64,000 nucleotides of DNA from Jejuia sp. UBA6058 (GTDB taxonomy: Bacteria > Bacteroidota > Bacteroidia > Flavobacteriales > Flavobacteriaceae). The position numbers were made by a program, and so were the translations under genes. Each line of letters begins with the position of its first letter. The stretch's first letter is position 1. Shown here piece after piece: positions 1 to 7,174 of the stretch. The DNA lies in contig DIYI01000012.1 of assembly GCA_002428965.1 (NCBI GenBank), forward strand, positions 285,948 through 349,947. The letters run 5' to 3'. The notes under the pieces are model-generated. The model saw nothing but the letters and a program-made list of their open reading frames with translations, ran no database searches and was not told where the DNA came from.

Positions 1-57
1 GCTTTCGGCAGTCGCTCTCTGCGAGGAGCTCCAACAAATGCCTCAATCCCTAACGCA
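1..57 (-). repeat. Dispersed intergenic repeat, copy A (truncated by window edge)
   Basis: The reverse complement of these 57 bases matches 1613-1669 at all but one position (GGAGC versus GAAGC). Its hallmarks are GCGTTAGGGATTGAGGCAT at one end and GACTGCCGAAAGC toward the other. Relative to the copy at 1614-1688 it is inverted, so the two copies flank the cupin and aldo/keto reductase genes as an inverted pair. The element runs off the left edge of the window. Confidence 0.85.
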
Positions 58-77
58 AAACTTTGTAATTTCACACT

Positions 78-443
78 ATGAATGTAATAAACATTAAGGA
101 AAAACTATCTAAGTTTAGAGAAAACTGGCATCCACATCAAATTGCGACTGTGGATAATATGCGAGTGATTTTAGCCAAATTTAAAGGTGAATTTGTGTGG
201 CACAGTCATGATAACGAAGATGAACTGTTTCAAGTAATTAAGGGAACACTTTACATGCAATTTAGAGATAGAACAGAAGTTGTAAACCAGGGCGAAATTA
301 TTGTAGTCCCTAAAGGTGTGGAGCACAACCCTTGCACCAAAAACAATGAAGAAGTTCATGTGCTCTTAATCGAAAAACAGAGTACTGCCCATACTGGTAG
401 TGTAGAACATGAAATTACTCAAACACATTACCCTAAAATTTAA
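78..443 (+). CDS. Small single-domain cupin protein
   Basis: This 121-residue protein is one double-stranded beta-helix. The cupin metal-binding pattern is visible as H42, H44 and E49 in motif 1 (WHSHDNEDELF), and H83 in motif 2 (VPKGVEHNP). The length is normal for stand-alone RmlC-type cupins, and no signal peptide is seen, so it is probably cytoplasmic. Cupins of this type bind a metal and act as isomerases, dioxygenases or small-ligand binders; the sequence does not say which. It converges on the aldo/keto reductase gene. A near-match to the -7 promoter box (AAACTTTG, 58-65) lies just before the ATG and directly abuts repeat copy A, so the repeat may form the promoter's upstream edge. Family is confident; substrate is unknown. 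Confidence 0.85.
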   Translation: MNVINIKEKLSKFRENWHPHQIATVDNMRVILAKFKGEFVWHSHDNEDELFQVIKGTLYMQFRDRTEVVNQGEIIVVPKGVEHNPCTKNNEEVHVLLIEKQSTAHTGSVEHEITQTHYPKI

Positions 444-500
444 ACTCTAATATTTTAGACTACATTCAGTATTCTAAAGTATAATTATATATCGTAAAAC

Positions 501-1541
501 TTACGGCGCAGGATTAGGAATAGCACCATGAACCTCATTGATTTGAGCAATAACCTCGTCACTCAACTCAATATCAATACTGCCAATATTTTCTTTAAGT
601 TGTTCCATAGTAGTAGCTCCAATAATATTTCCTGTTAGAAATGGCTGTTGATTTATAAACGCCAATGCCATTTGCGTTAAGGTTAAACCATGTGCTTTGG
701 CAATCTCACTATATTTTTCCGTAGCCTCTAAAGCTTGTGCACTATTATAACGTCCTGCAAACCTTGGAAACAAATCAAATCTTGAATTTTTAGGTAATTG
801 TCCTCCAATATACTTTCCAGAAAGGGAGCCTGAAGCCAATGGTGAATACGCTAAAAGTCCGATATCTTCACGTAAAGACAATTCCGCTAAATCTCCTTCA
901 AAGGTTCTGTTTAATAAGGAATATGGATTTTGTATGGTTCTTACCCGTGGTAAATTATTAGTTTTTGATTCTTCCAAATAACGCATCACACCCCAAGCGT
1001 TTTCATTAGAAATTCCAACCTCTCTAATCTTACCTTCCTTTACAAAACCATCTAATGTCTGTAGAACTTCATTAAAGTTATCTTCCCAAGGATCGTTAGG
1101 ATTGTGTTTATAATCACGCTGACCAAAAAAGTTGGTTTGTCGTTCAGGCCAATGCAATTGATACAAATCAATATAATCAGTCTTTAAGCCTTTTAAGCTA
1201 TTATCTAAAGCTTCTTTAAGTGCATGTGTACTAAATCCCGTGGTACGTACATGTGCTGTATAAGCACCAGGTCCACAAATTTTTGTAGCTAATATTACTT
1301 TATCTCTGTTGTCTCTTGCTTCAAACCAATTACCTATAATTCTTTCTGTTTCGGCATAGGTTTCGGCATTGGCAGGTACAGGATATAATTCGGCAGTATC
1401 GAAGAAGTTTACACCTTGGTCTAACGCATAATCCATTTGCTCAAAACCTTCGTCTTGTGTGTTTTGATTACCCCAAGTCATAGTGCCAAGGCATATTTTA
1501 CTAACTTTTATGTCTGTTCCTGGTATTTTTGTATATTTCAT
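501..1541 (-). CDS. Aldo/keto reductase, Tas-like
   Basis: A 346-residue NADP(H)-dependent oxidoreductase with an (alpha/beta)8 barrel. The aldo/keto reductase catalytic tetrad can be placed at D48, Y53, K87 and H130 (FFDTAELYPVP, ILATK, LYQLHWPER). The start MKYTKIPGTDIKVSKICLGT and the ELYPVP motif resemble the E. coli Tas subgroup more than potassium-channel beta subunits. It is cytoplasmic and would reduce an aldehyde or ketone; the natural substrate cannot be read from sequence. It appears to be a single-gene transcript with its own -7 box (TATCTTTG) at 1563-1570, immediately downstream of the terminator of the OmpA gene. Length and motifs are intact. Confidence 0.92.
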   Translation of the reverse strand: MKYTKIPGTDIKVSKICLGTMTWGNQNTQDEGFEQMDYALDQGVNFFDTAELYPVPANAETYAETERIIGNWFEARDNRDKVILATKICGPGAYTAHVRTTGFSTHALKEALDNSLKGLKTDYIDLYQLHWPERQTNFFGQRDYKHNPNDPWEDNFNEVLQTLDGFVKEGKIREVGISNENAWGVMRYLEESKTNNLPRVRTIQNPYSLLNRTFEGDLAELSLREDIGLLAYSPLASGSLSGKYIGGQLPKNSRFDLFPRFAGRYNSAQALEATEKYSEIAKAHGLTLTQMALAFINQQPFLTGNIIGATTMEQLKENIGSIDIELSDEVIAQINEVHGAIPNPAP

Positions 1542-1562
1542 TTAGCTATTTTTTTAGACTTT

Positions 1563-1570
1563 CAAAGATA
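1563..1570 (-). promoter_or_regulatory. -7 promoter box of the aldo/keto reductase gene
   Basis: On the minus strand this reads TATCTTTG, a perfect match to the Bacteroidota consensus TAnnTTTG, 21 bases before the ATG. It directly follows the terminator T-run of the upstream OmpA gene, so terminator and promoter are back to back. No clear TTG -33 box is seen at the usual spacing. Confidence 0.65.
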
Positions 1571-1611
1571 AAAAACCGTTAAGAGCCTATTAAGGCTTTT
1601 AACGGTTTTTT
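1571..1611 (-). terminator. Rho-independent terminator of the OmpA-lipoprotein gene
   Basis: A long stem (AAAAACCGTTAAGAGCCT pairing with AGGCTTTTAACGGTTTTT, one wobble pair) with a short loop is followed on the minus strand by a T-run. It lies downstream of the OmpA-type gene, with repeat copy B between them. Confidence 0.8.
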
Positions 1612-1613
1612 AT

Positions 1614-1688
1614 GCGTTAGGGATTGAGGCATTTGTTGAAGCTCCTCGCAGAGAGCGACTGCCGAAAGCGCGACCCTTGTGGTAACGC
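1614..1688 (+). repeat. Dispersed intergenic repeat, copy B
   Basis: A 75-base element bounded by GCGTTA at 1614-1619 and its complement TAACGC at 1683-1688, giving short terminal inverted repeats. The interior carries GGGATTGAGGCAT, a variable central part, and CCGAAAGCGCGACCC. It nearly matches copy A in inverted orientation and shares both ends with copies at 3473-3559 and 55105-55248. It sits between a gene end and its terminator. Confidence 0.85.
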
Positions 1689-1695
1689 CCTAATA

Positions 1696-2658
1696 CTATT
1701 GCTCATTCAACAAACGAGACAATTCATCCAACTTAGGCGTTAGAATCACCTCGATACGTCTGTTTTTAGCTTTTCCTTCTTCTGTGGTATTTGTGGCTAT
1801 TGGTGCGTATTCACCACGACCCGCAGCGGTTAAATTTTCTGGGTTTATGGCTGCGTTTTCTCTCAAAATATTCACGATAGCCGTAGCGCGTTTGGTAGAT
1901 AAATCCCAGTTGCTAGTAAGCGCACCATTACCAGAATACGGCACATTATCAGTATGACCTTCAATCAACACAGCAATATCTGGGTTTTCAGCCAGTACGT
2001 TACCTAAGCTTCTCACCGCCGTTTTTCCATCGGCGTTTACCGCCCAACTTCCAGACTGGAACAACAGCTTATTCTCCATAGAAACGTATACTTTTCCACC
2101 ACGTTGTTCAACGGTCAAGCCTTTGCCTTCAAAATCAGTAAGTGCGCGAGAAATGGCGTCTTTTAGCTGTGTCATTGCAGCATCTTTAGTGGCAATTACA
2201 TTTTCTAATTCTGCAATGCGACTTGAACGCTCTTCCAACGCCTTTTTCAACTTTTCTAAACGCTCATTTTCTGCTGCTAAAGCTTGCTCCTTAGCTTCTA
2301 ATTCTGCCAGAAGTTCTCTATTTTTCTGAGAATTTTTAGCAATTGCCGCAGAACTATTTTTCTCCAATGCAGCATAAGAATCTTTTAGCGCATCTAAATT
2401 AGATTTTGTTGCCGCATAATCTGCTCTCAATTGGTCGCGTTCCGCAACGGCTTCATTATAAGCTGTTTTTAATTTGGCCAATTCATTTTCGGCAGTAGTT
2501 TTTCCTTTTAACAAATCTTCGTTGTCCTTCGTCAATTTTCGATTTTCTTGTTTTAAAGTAGCGTATTTACTCTCTAAATCTTTATACACTTTTGGCGACA
2601 CACAAGAGGTAATTACGGTAACTGCTAGTACGATTAATAGATAAGTTTTAATCTTCAT
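1696..2658 (-). CDS. OmpA-family peptidoglycan-binding lipoprotein
   Basis: The chosen start gives about 320 residues beginning MKIKTYLLIVLAVTVITSC; the cysteine after VITS is a lipobox, so this is an outer-membrane or periplasmic lipoprotein. The longer reading starting at 2694 would hide the signal peptide behind 12 residues and overlap the exonuclease gene, so the internal ATG at 2658 is preferred. After the lipobox comes a long heptad-rich coiled coil (about residues 30-165, rich in Lys, Glu, Ala and Leu). A C-terminal OmpA domain follows, with IEGHTDNVPYSG, a TKRA helix and the NRRIEVIL arginines that contact diaminopimelate. The family anchors the outer membrane to peptidoglycan. It lies downstream of exonuclease III on the same strand with 25 bases between them, and a strong terminator follows. 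Confidence 0.92.
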   Translation of the reverse strand: MKIKTYLLIVLAVTVITSCVSPKVYKDLESKYATLKQENRKLTKDNEDLLKGKTTAENELAKLKTAYNEAVAERDQLRADYAATKSNLDALKDSYAALEKNSSAAIAKNSQKNRELLAELEAKEQALAAENERLEKLKKALEERSSRIAELENVIATKDAAMTQLKDAISRALTDFEGKGLTVEQRGGKVYVSMENKLLFQSGSWAVNADGKTAVRSLGNVLAENPDIAVLIEGHTDNVPYSGNGALTSNWDLSTKRATAIVNILRENAAINPENLTAAGRGEYAPIATNTTEEGKAKNRRIEVILTPKLDELSRLLNEQ

Positions 2659-2683
2659 TTGGGTTGTTTTTTGTTGATTTATT

Positions 2684-3445
2684 TTAATGTTCAATTTCTA
2701 CTATTATCGGGCAATGGTCACTATGCACTGCTTCGGTTAGTATAACGGCTCTTTTAATATTTTCTTGTAAGGGTTTCGCAACCATGGCATAATCCAATCG
2801 CCAACCCTTGTTATTGGCGCGCGCATTAGCACGATAGCTCCACCAGCTAAATTCTTGTCGTTCAGGATGTATATATCTAAACGAATCCACAAATCCGCTA
2901 TCAATAAATTCTCCAATCCACTGGCGTTCTTCGGGCAAAAACCCCGATACCCCTTTCATTTTTGGGTTATGAATATCAATTTCTTCATGACAAATATTGT
3001 AATCGCCACAAATAATCAAATTAGGAATCTCCTGTTTCAATCCATCAATATACGCCTGAAACATATCCATATAATCCAACTTGTGCCGCAATCGCGCATC
3101 GTTTGTCCCTGATGGCAAATACAAACTCATCACCGAAACACCATCAAAATCTGCCCTAAGGTTGCGACCTTCAGCGTCCATTGAAGCAATTCCCGTGCCA
3201 TACTCCACATGATTCGGCTCAATTTTACTCAAAATGGCCACACCGCTGTAACCCTTCTTTTCGGCACTAAACCAATAGTGGTAAGTGTATCCAGCCTCCT
3301 CAAACAAACTCAAATCCAACTGCTCTTTCATGGCCTTAATTTCCTGCAAACAAATCACATCCGGATTCGCACTTTTCAACCAATCTACAAAACCCTTATT
3401 TACGGCAGCTCTAATGCCATTAACGTTATAGGATATAATCTTCAT
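2684..3445 (-). CDS. xth: Exodeoxyribonuclease III
   Basis: A 253-residue member of the endonuclease/exonuclease/phosphatase (EEP) superfamily, normal length for bacterial ExoIII. The motifs run in order: SYNVNGIRAA at the N-terminus, the metal ligand E35 in CLQEIKA, ICGDYNICH in the middle, RLDYAM and the C-terminal SDHCPI with catalytic Asp-His. The enzyme cuts DNA 5' of abasic sites and removes 3' blocking groups in base-excision repair; it is cytoplasmic. The ATG at 3445 fits the family N-terminus. No -7 box was recognised upstream, where repeat copy C begins only about 28 bases away. The OmpA gene follows on the same strand. Confidence 0.95.
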   Translation of the reverse strand: MKIISYNVNGIRAAVNKGFVDWLKSANPDVICLQEIKAMKEQLDLSLFEEAGYTYHYWFSAEKKGYSGVAILSKIEPNHVEYGTGIASMDAEGRNLRADFDGVSVMSLYLPSGTNDARLRHKLDYMDMFQAYIDGLKQEIPNLIICGDYNICHEEIDIHNPKMKGVSGFLPEERQWIGEFIDSGFVDSFRYIHPERQEFSWWSYRANARANNKGWRLDYAMVAKPLQENIKRAVILTEAVHSDHCPIIVEIEH

Positions 3446-3472
3446 ACATCTATGTTTTTAATAATTTTTTGG

Positions 3473-3559
3473 GCGTTACCCTCAAGGGGTCGGGCTTTCC
3501 GTTAAAAGTTTTGGCTCGATGCGCGCCTCGCCAAAAGCTACCACTGCAACCCCTAACGC
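3473..3559 (-). repeat. Dispersed intergenic repeat, copy C
   Basis: Read on the minus strand this element begins GCGTTAGGGGTTG and ends GGAAAGCCCGACCCC then GGTAACGCCC, the same two ends as copy B, with GCGTTA/TAACGC terminal inverted repeats. The centre differs: it is a clean stem, TTTTGGC pairing with GCCAAAA across a GC-rich loop. So the ends are conserved while the internal hairpin is replaced. Confidence 0.8.
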
Positions 3560-3587
3560 GCTCACTCAAACTAAAAGCCTCCCCTAA

Positions 3588-3604
3588 CCCCTCCAAAGGA
3601 GGGG
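3588..3604. repeat. GC-rich hairpin CCCCTCC-AAA-GGAGGGG
   Basis: A perfect 7-base-pair stem with an AAA loop in AT-rich surroundings, preceded by CCCCTAACC. From memory, similar CCCCTCC/GGAGGGG hairpins recur in flavobacterial intergenic DNA; that would need a genome search to confirm. It does not carry a T-run and is not an obvious terminator. Confidence 0.6.
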
Positions 3605-3751
3605 AATCTCACTCAGACGCAATTCTTAAGCAAGTCTTTTCTATTTCAGCTAAAATAAATAATACCTTACTTTTACGCTACAGTTGAAAAGGGGAGTTTT
3701 AACAAAAACTATTAACAAAATAATTTCAACTAATCACAGTTTAAATACCTG

Positions 3752-6700
3752 ATGAAGTATTTCCTACTATTTGTATGCGTTTTAGCAAGTTTTGGTGGTT
3801 TTTCCCAGAACCAAAACAGCAAATACAAAACCAAAAAAGTTGTGGTAAGAGATACTATTTTTGTGGATAGCGTAAGTATCAATTCTAGTTGGTTTTCGGT
3901 AAAAACCAAGGATGGAAATCTACTGGATTCCACATTTTACAACATTGATTTTCCAAAGGCAAAACTTACGTTTAAAAAACCGGTTAATACCGATTCCATC
4001 ATAATCAACTATTTAAAATTCCCAGAGTTTCTCACCAAAACCTATAAGCAATTGGATGAAAGTATTATTGTAAAAAACAACGATGCTACCAACCGCCTCT
4101 ACCAACTATCGCAACCCAATACCTCGAGAAACTTTGTGCCCTTTGATGGCTTAACCACTTCAGGAAGTATCTCTCGTGGCGTCACCGTCGGTAACAACCA
4201 AAACTCAGTTTTAAATAGCGAACTCGATTTACAAATTACAGGAAAACTAAACGATAAAGTATCGCTGCGTGCCTCCATTCAAGACGCCAATATCCCGTTG
4301 CAAGAAAGTGGTTATAGTCAACGACTGGATGAATTCGACCAAGTATTTATTGAGCTTTTTAGTGACAATTGGAACATTCGTGCAGGGGATATCGATTTGC
4401 AAAACACCAATTCATTCTTTGGTGCATTTTCAAAACGTGTACAAGGACTATCGGTAAATGCAAATTTGGGAGGCGACACCTCAACAACTAATGTTTTTGC
4501 TGCTGGTGCTTTGGTACGCGGACAATTCACCACGAGTCAATTTGTGGCGCAAGAGGGCAACCAAGGTCCGTACAAATTACAAGGACAAAATGGCGAACTC
4601 TTTGTGTTGATTGTATCTGGAAGTGAAACGGTTTATGTTAATGGCATTCCTTTAGAACGTGGCGAGGACAGGGATTATATCATCGATTATAATGCAGGCG
4701 AAATTATTTTTAACACTACATTCCCCATTACTTCCGAAATGCGAATTACTGTCGATTATCAATTTAGTGATCGCAACTACTCTCGCTTGGTGGCTTATGG
4801 TGGCGGAAATTACAATAGCGATAAACTAAAAATAGGTGTTTCGGTGTATTCTGAAAATGATGCTAAAAATCAACCCTTGCAACAAAATTTGTCTGAAGCC
4901 CAAGTCAATATCCTTTCAAATGCTGGAGATGACAGAACCCAAATGATTGCCCCTTCTCAAGTTGAAGAAGCTTTTAGTGAAAACCGTATTTTATACCGAA
5001 AAGACATTGTTGGCGGCGAGGAAATATTTGTATTCTCTAACGACCCAAATGAGGAATTATTTAGGGTGTCTTTCACACTTGTAGGTCCCAATCAAGGAGA
5101 TTATGTATTAAGTAGTTCCAATGCCATCAACAATATTTATGAATATGCTGGCGAACTGCAAGGTAATTATGCGCCTATTGTTCAATTAGTAGCTCCGGTT
5201 AAACTACAGATGGCGGTTGTAAATGGAAATTACACGCCTTCAGAAAATACACAAATTACTTTTGAATTGGCGGGAAGTAAAAATGATTTAAACCTCTTCT
5301 CTTCTTTAGATGATGACGATAATGATGGTTTTGCAGGAACTTTAAGAGTCAATCAAAACATCATTAAAAAAGACAGCCTCTGGAATCTGGACGCTTATGT
5401 AAAAACCGATTATATTCAGGATAATTTTAGAAGTATTGAAATTTTATACAATGCTGAATTTAATCGAGATTGGAACTTAGAGCAACCCCGAGGCAATCAA
5501 CGTGTTGGAGATTTAGGAACACAAACCTTCGTGAATTCTGGACTTAACTTGTCACACTTTAAAAAAGGACGCATCAACTATCAATTCGAATATTTAAATT
5601 TTGCTTCTGGTTTTAATGGTAGTCGGCATATCGCCAATGCAAACCTATTGTTGAATCGCCTAAGTATTCTTTCAAATACAAGTTACTTAAATGCTGAATC
5701 GACCATTAATCTTTCTACATTTTTGAGATCTTATAATAGTGTTATTCTCAACATGAAAAAAAGTTGGGTTGGAGGAAAATTATCTATTGAAGATAATGTG
5801 CAAACTGAAATAGCCACAGAAACCCTCACACCTTTAAGTCAAAAATTTTCTTCTTACGAAGCATTTGTTGGTGTGGGTGATAGTACCAAAGTATTTGCGC
5901 AATTTGGATATAAACACCGCGTAAATGATAGTATTCGCAACAACCAACTTCAAAAGGTAAATACTTCTAATACATTTTATGTCAACTCTCGATTAATTCA
6001 AAACAAAAACACCAATCTTTCACTTTACGCCAATTATAGAACTCTAAATCATGTAAGTGATACTATTGAAGATGAAAATTCATTAAACTCGAGGTTACAA
6101 TACAACCAAAAGTTGTTTAAAAACATCCTACAAAGCAATACGGTTTTTGAAACCAATTCGGGGTTTTTACCTCAACAAGATTTCTCCTATGTTGAAGTAG
6201 AACCCGGACAAGGCACTTACACGTGGATTGATTATAACGAAAATGGAATCCAAGAACTTGAGGAGTTTGAAATTGCACAATTTACAGATCAAGGCACTTA
6301 TATTCGTGTATTATTGCCCAATCGCGTTTTTATAAGAACACACCAAAATCGATTTAGTCAAACTCTAACGATTAACCCCTCACAATGGCGTGTTTCTGAA
6401 AGTAAGTCAAAACAGTTTTGGTCTCACTTTTACAACCAAACCAGTTATTTAATCGATAGAAAAATTAAAAGAAATGGGAGTAATTTCAATTTAAACCCAT
6501 TTGAAAGTGATGCTGATAATCAATTAGGTCTACAACTTAACTTTAGAAATGTGTTGTTCTTTAATCGTGGTAAACAAAAGTATACCACCTCTTACACTTA
6601 TCTATCAAACAAATCAAGCAACACACTTTCAGTTGGGCTTTTGGAGAATAATTTAAAAAGTCATCAATTGAATTTCAACCACAAAATAAAAGAGAATTGG

Positions 6701-7174
6701 TTGATTACCTTTCAATCTGCGATAGGTTCCAATGAGAGTTCTAGTGAAAACTTCACCAGTAAAAATTTCAAGTTTGATGAAGCGTTGCTGAATCCTAAAC
6801 TCTCCTATTTATTTAATGAAAATAGCCGATTCGATATCTTTTACCAATACACAACTAAGGACAATACCATAGATGGATTAGAAACATTATCTCAACAGAA
6901 ATTTGGTTTGGGTTTCAATTTATCTAAAAACGAAAAAGGTGCGGTAAACGGTGAAGTCAATTATTTCTCAAACAACTTTAATGGTAACCCCAATACGCCT
7001 GTAGCATTCCAAATGCTAGAAGGTTTACAACCAGGAAACAACTTTACTTGGACTTTACTCGCTCAAAAGAAACTGACCAAATTTTTAGATTTAAACTTGA
7101 GTTACTTCGGAAGAAAAACAGAAACTAGCAAAACAATTCATACTGGTAATATTCAGTTGAAGGCTTATTTTTAA
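3752..7174 (+). CDS. Large outer-membrane beta-barrel-like protein of unknown function
   Basis: A 1140-residue exported protein. The signal peptide (MKYFLLFVCVLASFGGFSQ) ends near residue 19. Residues about 140-260 are rich in alternating beta strands (SGSISRGVTVGNNQNS, RASIQDANIPLQ, NWNIRAGDIDLQ). Around residue 295 comes VYVNGIPLERGEDRDY followed by IIDYNAGEIIF, a motif seen in large surface beta proteins. An acidic DDDDNDG stretch near 525 could bind calcium. The C-terminal half is a long series of amphipathic strands ending in the aromatic residue F, as expected for an outer-membrane barrel. Its function is not recognised. It lies alone between a repeat region and a convergent gene, with stop codons overlapping by four bases. 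Membrane location is likely; role unknown. Confidence 0.75.
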   Translation: MKYFLLFVCVLASFGGFSQNQNSKYKTKKVVVRDTIFVDSVSINSSWFSVKTKDGNLLDSTFYNIDFPKAKLTFKKPVNTDSIIINYLKFPEFLTKTYKQLDESIIVKNNDATNRLYQLSQPNTSRNFVPFDGLTTSGSISRGVTVGNNQNSVLNSELDLQITGKLNDKVSLRASIQDANIPLQESGYSQRLDEFDQVFIELFSDNWNIRAGDIDLQNTNSFFGAFSKRVQGLSVNANLGGDTSTTNVFAAGALVRGQFTTSQFVAQEGNQGPYKLQGQNGELFVLIVSGSETVYVNGIPLERGEDRDYIIDYNAGEIIFNTTFPITSEMRITVDYQFSDRNYSRLVAYGGGNYNSDKLKIGVSVYSENDAKNQPLQQNLSEAQVNILSNAGDDRTQMIAPSQVEEAFSENRILYRKDIVGGEEIFVFSNDPNEELFRVSFTLVGPNQGDYVLSSSNAINNIYEYAGELQGNYAPIVQLVAPVKLQMAVVNGNYTPSENTQITFELAGSKNDLNLFSSLDDDDNDGFAGTLRVNQNIIKKDSLWNLDAYVKTDYIQDNFRSIEILYNAEFNRDWNLEQPRGNQRVGDLGTQTFVNSGLNLSHFKKGRINYQFEYLNFASGFNGSRHIANANLLLNRLSILSNTSYLNAESTINLSTFLRSYNSVILNMKKSWVGGKLSIEDNVQTEIATETLTPLSQKFSSYEAFVGVGDSTKVFAQFGYKHRVNDSIRNNQLQKVNTSNTFYVNSRLIQNKNTNLSLYANYRTLNHVSDTIEDENSLNSRLQYNQKLFKNILQSNTVFETNSGFLPQQDFSYVEVEPGQGTYTWIDYNENGIQELEEFEIAQFTDQGTYIRVLLPNRVFIRTHQNRFSQTLTINPSQWRVSESKSKQFWSHFYNQTSYLIDRKIKRNGSNFNLNPFESDADNQLGLQLNFRNVLFFNRGKQKYTTSYTYLSNKSSNTLSVGLLENNLKSHQLNFNHKIKENWLITFQSAIGSNESSSENFTSKNFKFDEALLNPKLSYLFNENSRFDIFYQYTTKDNTIDGLETLSQQKFGLGFNLSKNEKGAVNGEVNYFSNNFNGNPNTPVAFQMLEGLQPGNNFTWTLLAQKKLTKFLDLNLSYFGRKTETSKTIHTGNIQLKAYF

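Larger units (their letters stand above)
3446..3751. other. Intergenic region carrying repeat C and a GC-rich hairpin
   Basis: About 306 bases without a credible gene, between divergently transcribed exonuclease III and the large outer-membrane protein. It holds repeat copy C (3473-3559) and a hairpin (3588-3604). Beyond these there is AT-rich sequence with a weak -7-like TACTTTTA around 3668-3675. An open frame of 72 codons across it only translates the two repeats and is not counted as a gene. Confidence 0.75.

Noticed and set aside
2659..2694. 12-residue extension of the OmpA-type lipoprotein
   Set aside because: It would hide the signal peptide and overlap the exonuclease III gene; the internal ATG is better.
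3469..3687. 72-codon open frame on the plus strand
   Set aside because: It only translates repeat copy C and the CCCCTCC hairpin, has no homology-like composition and no promoter; kept as intergenic.
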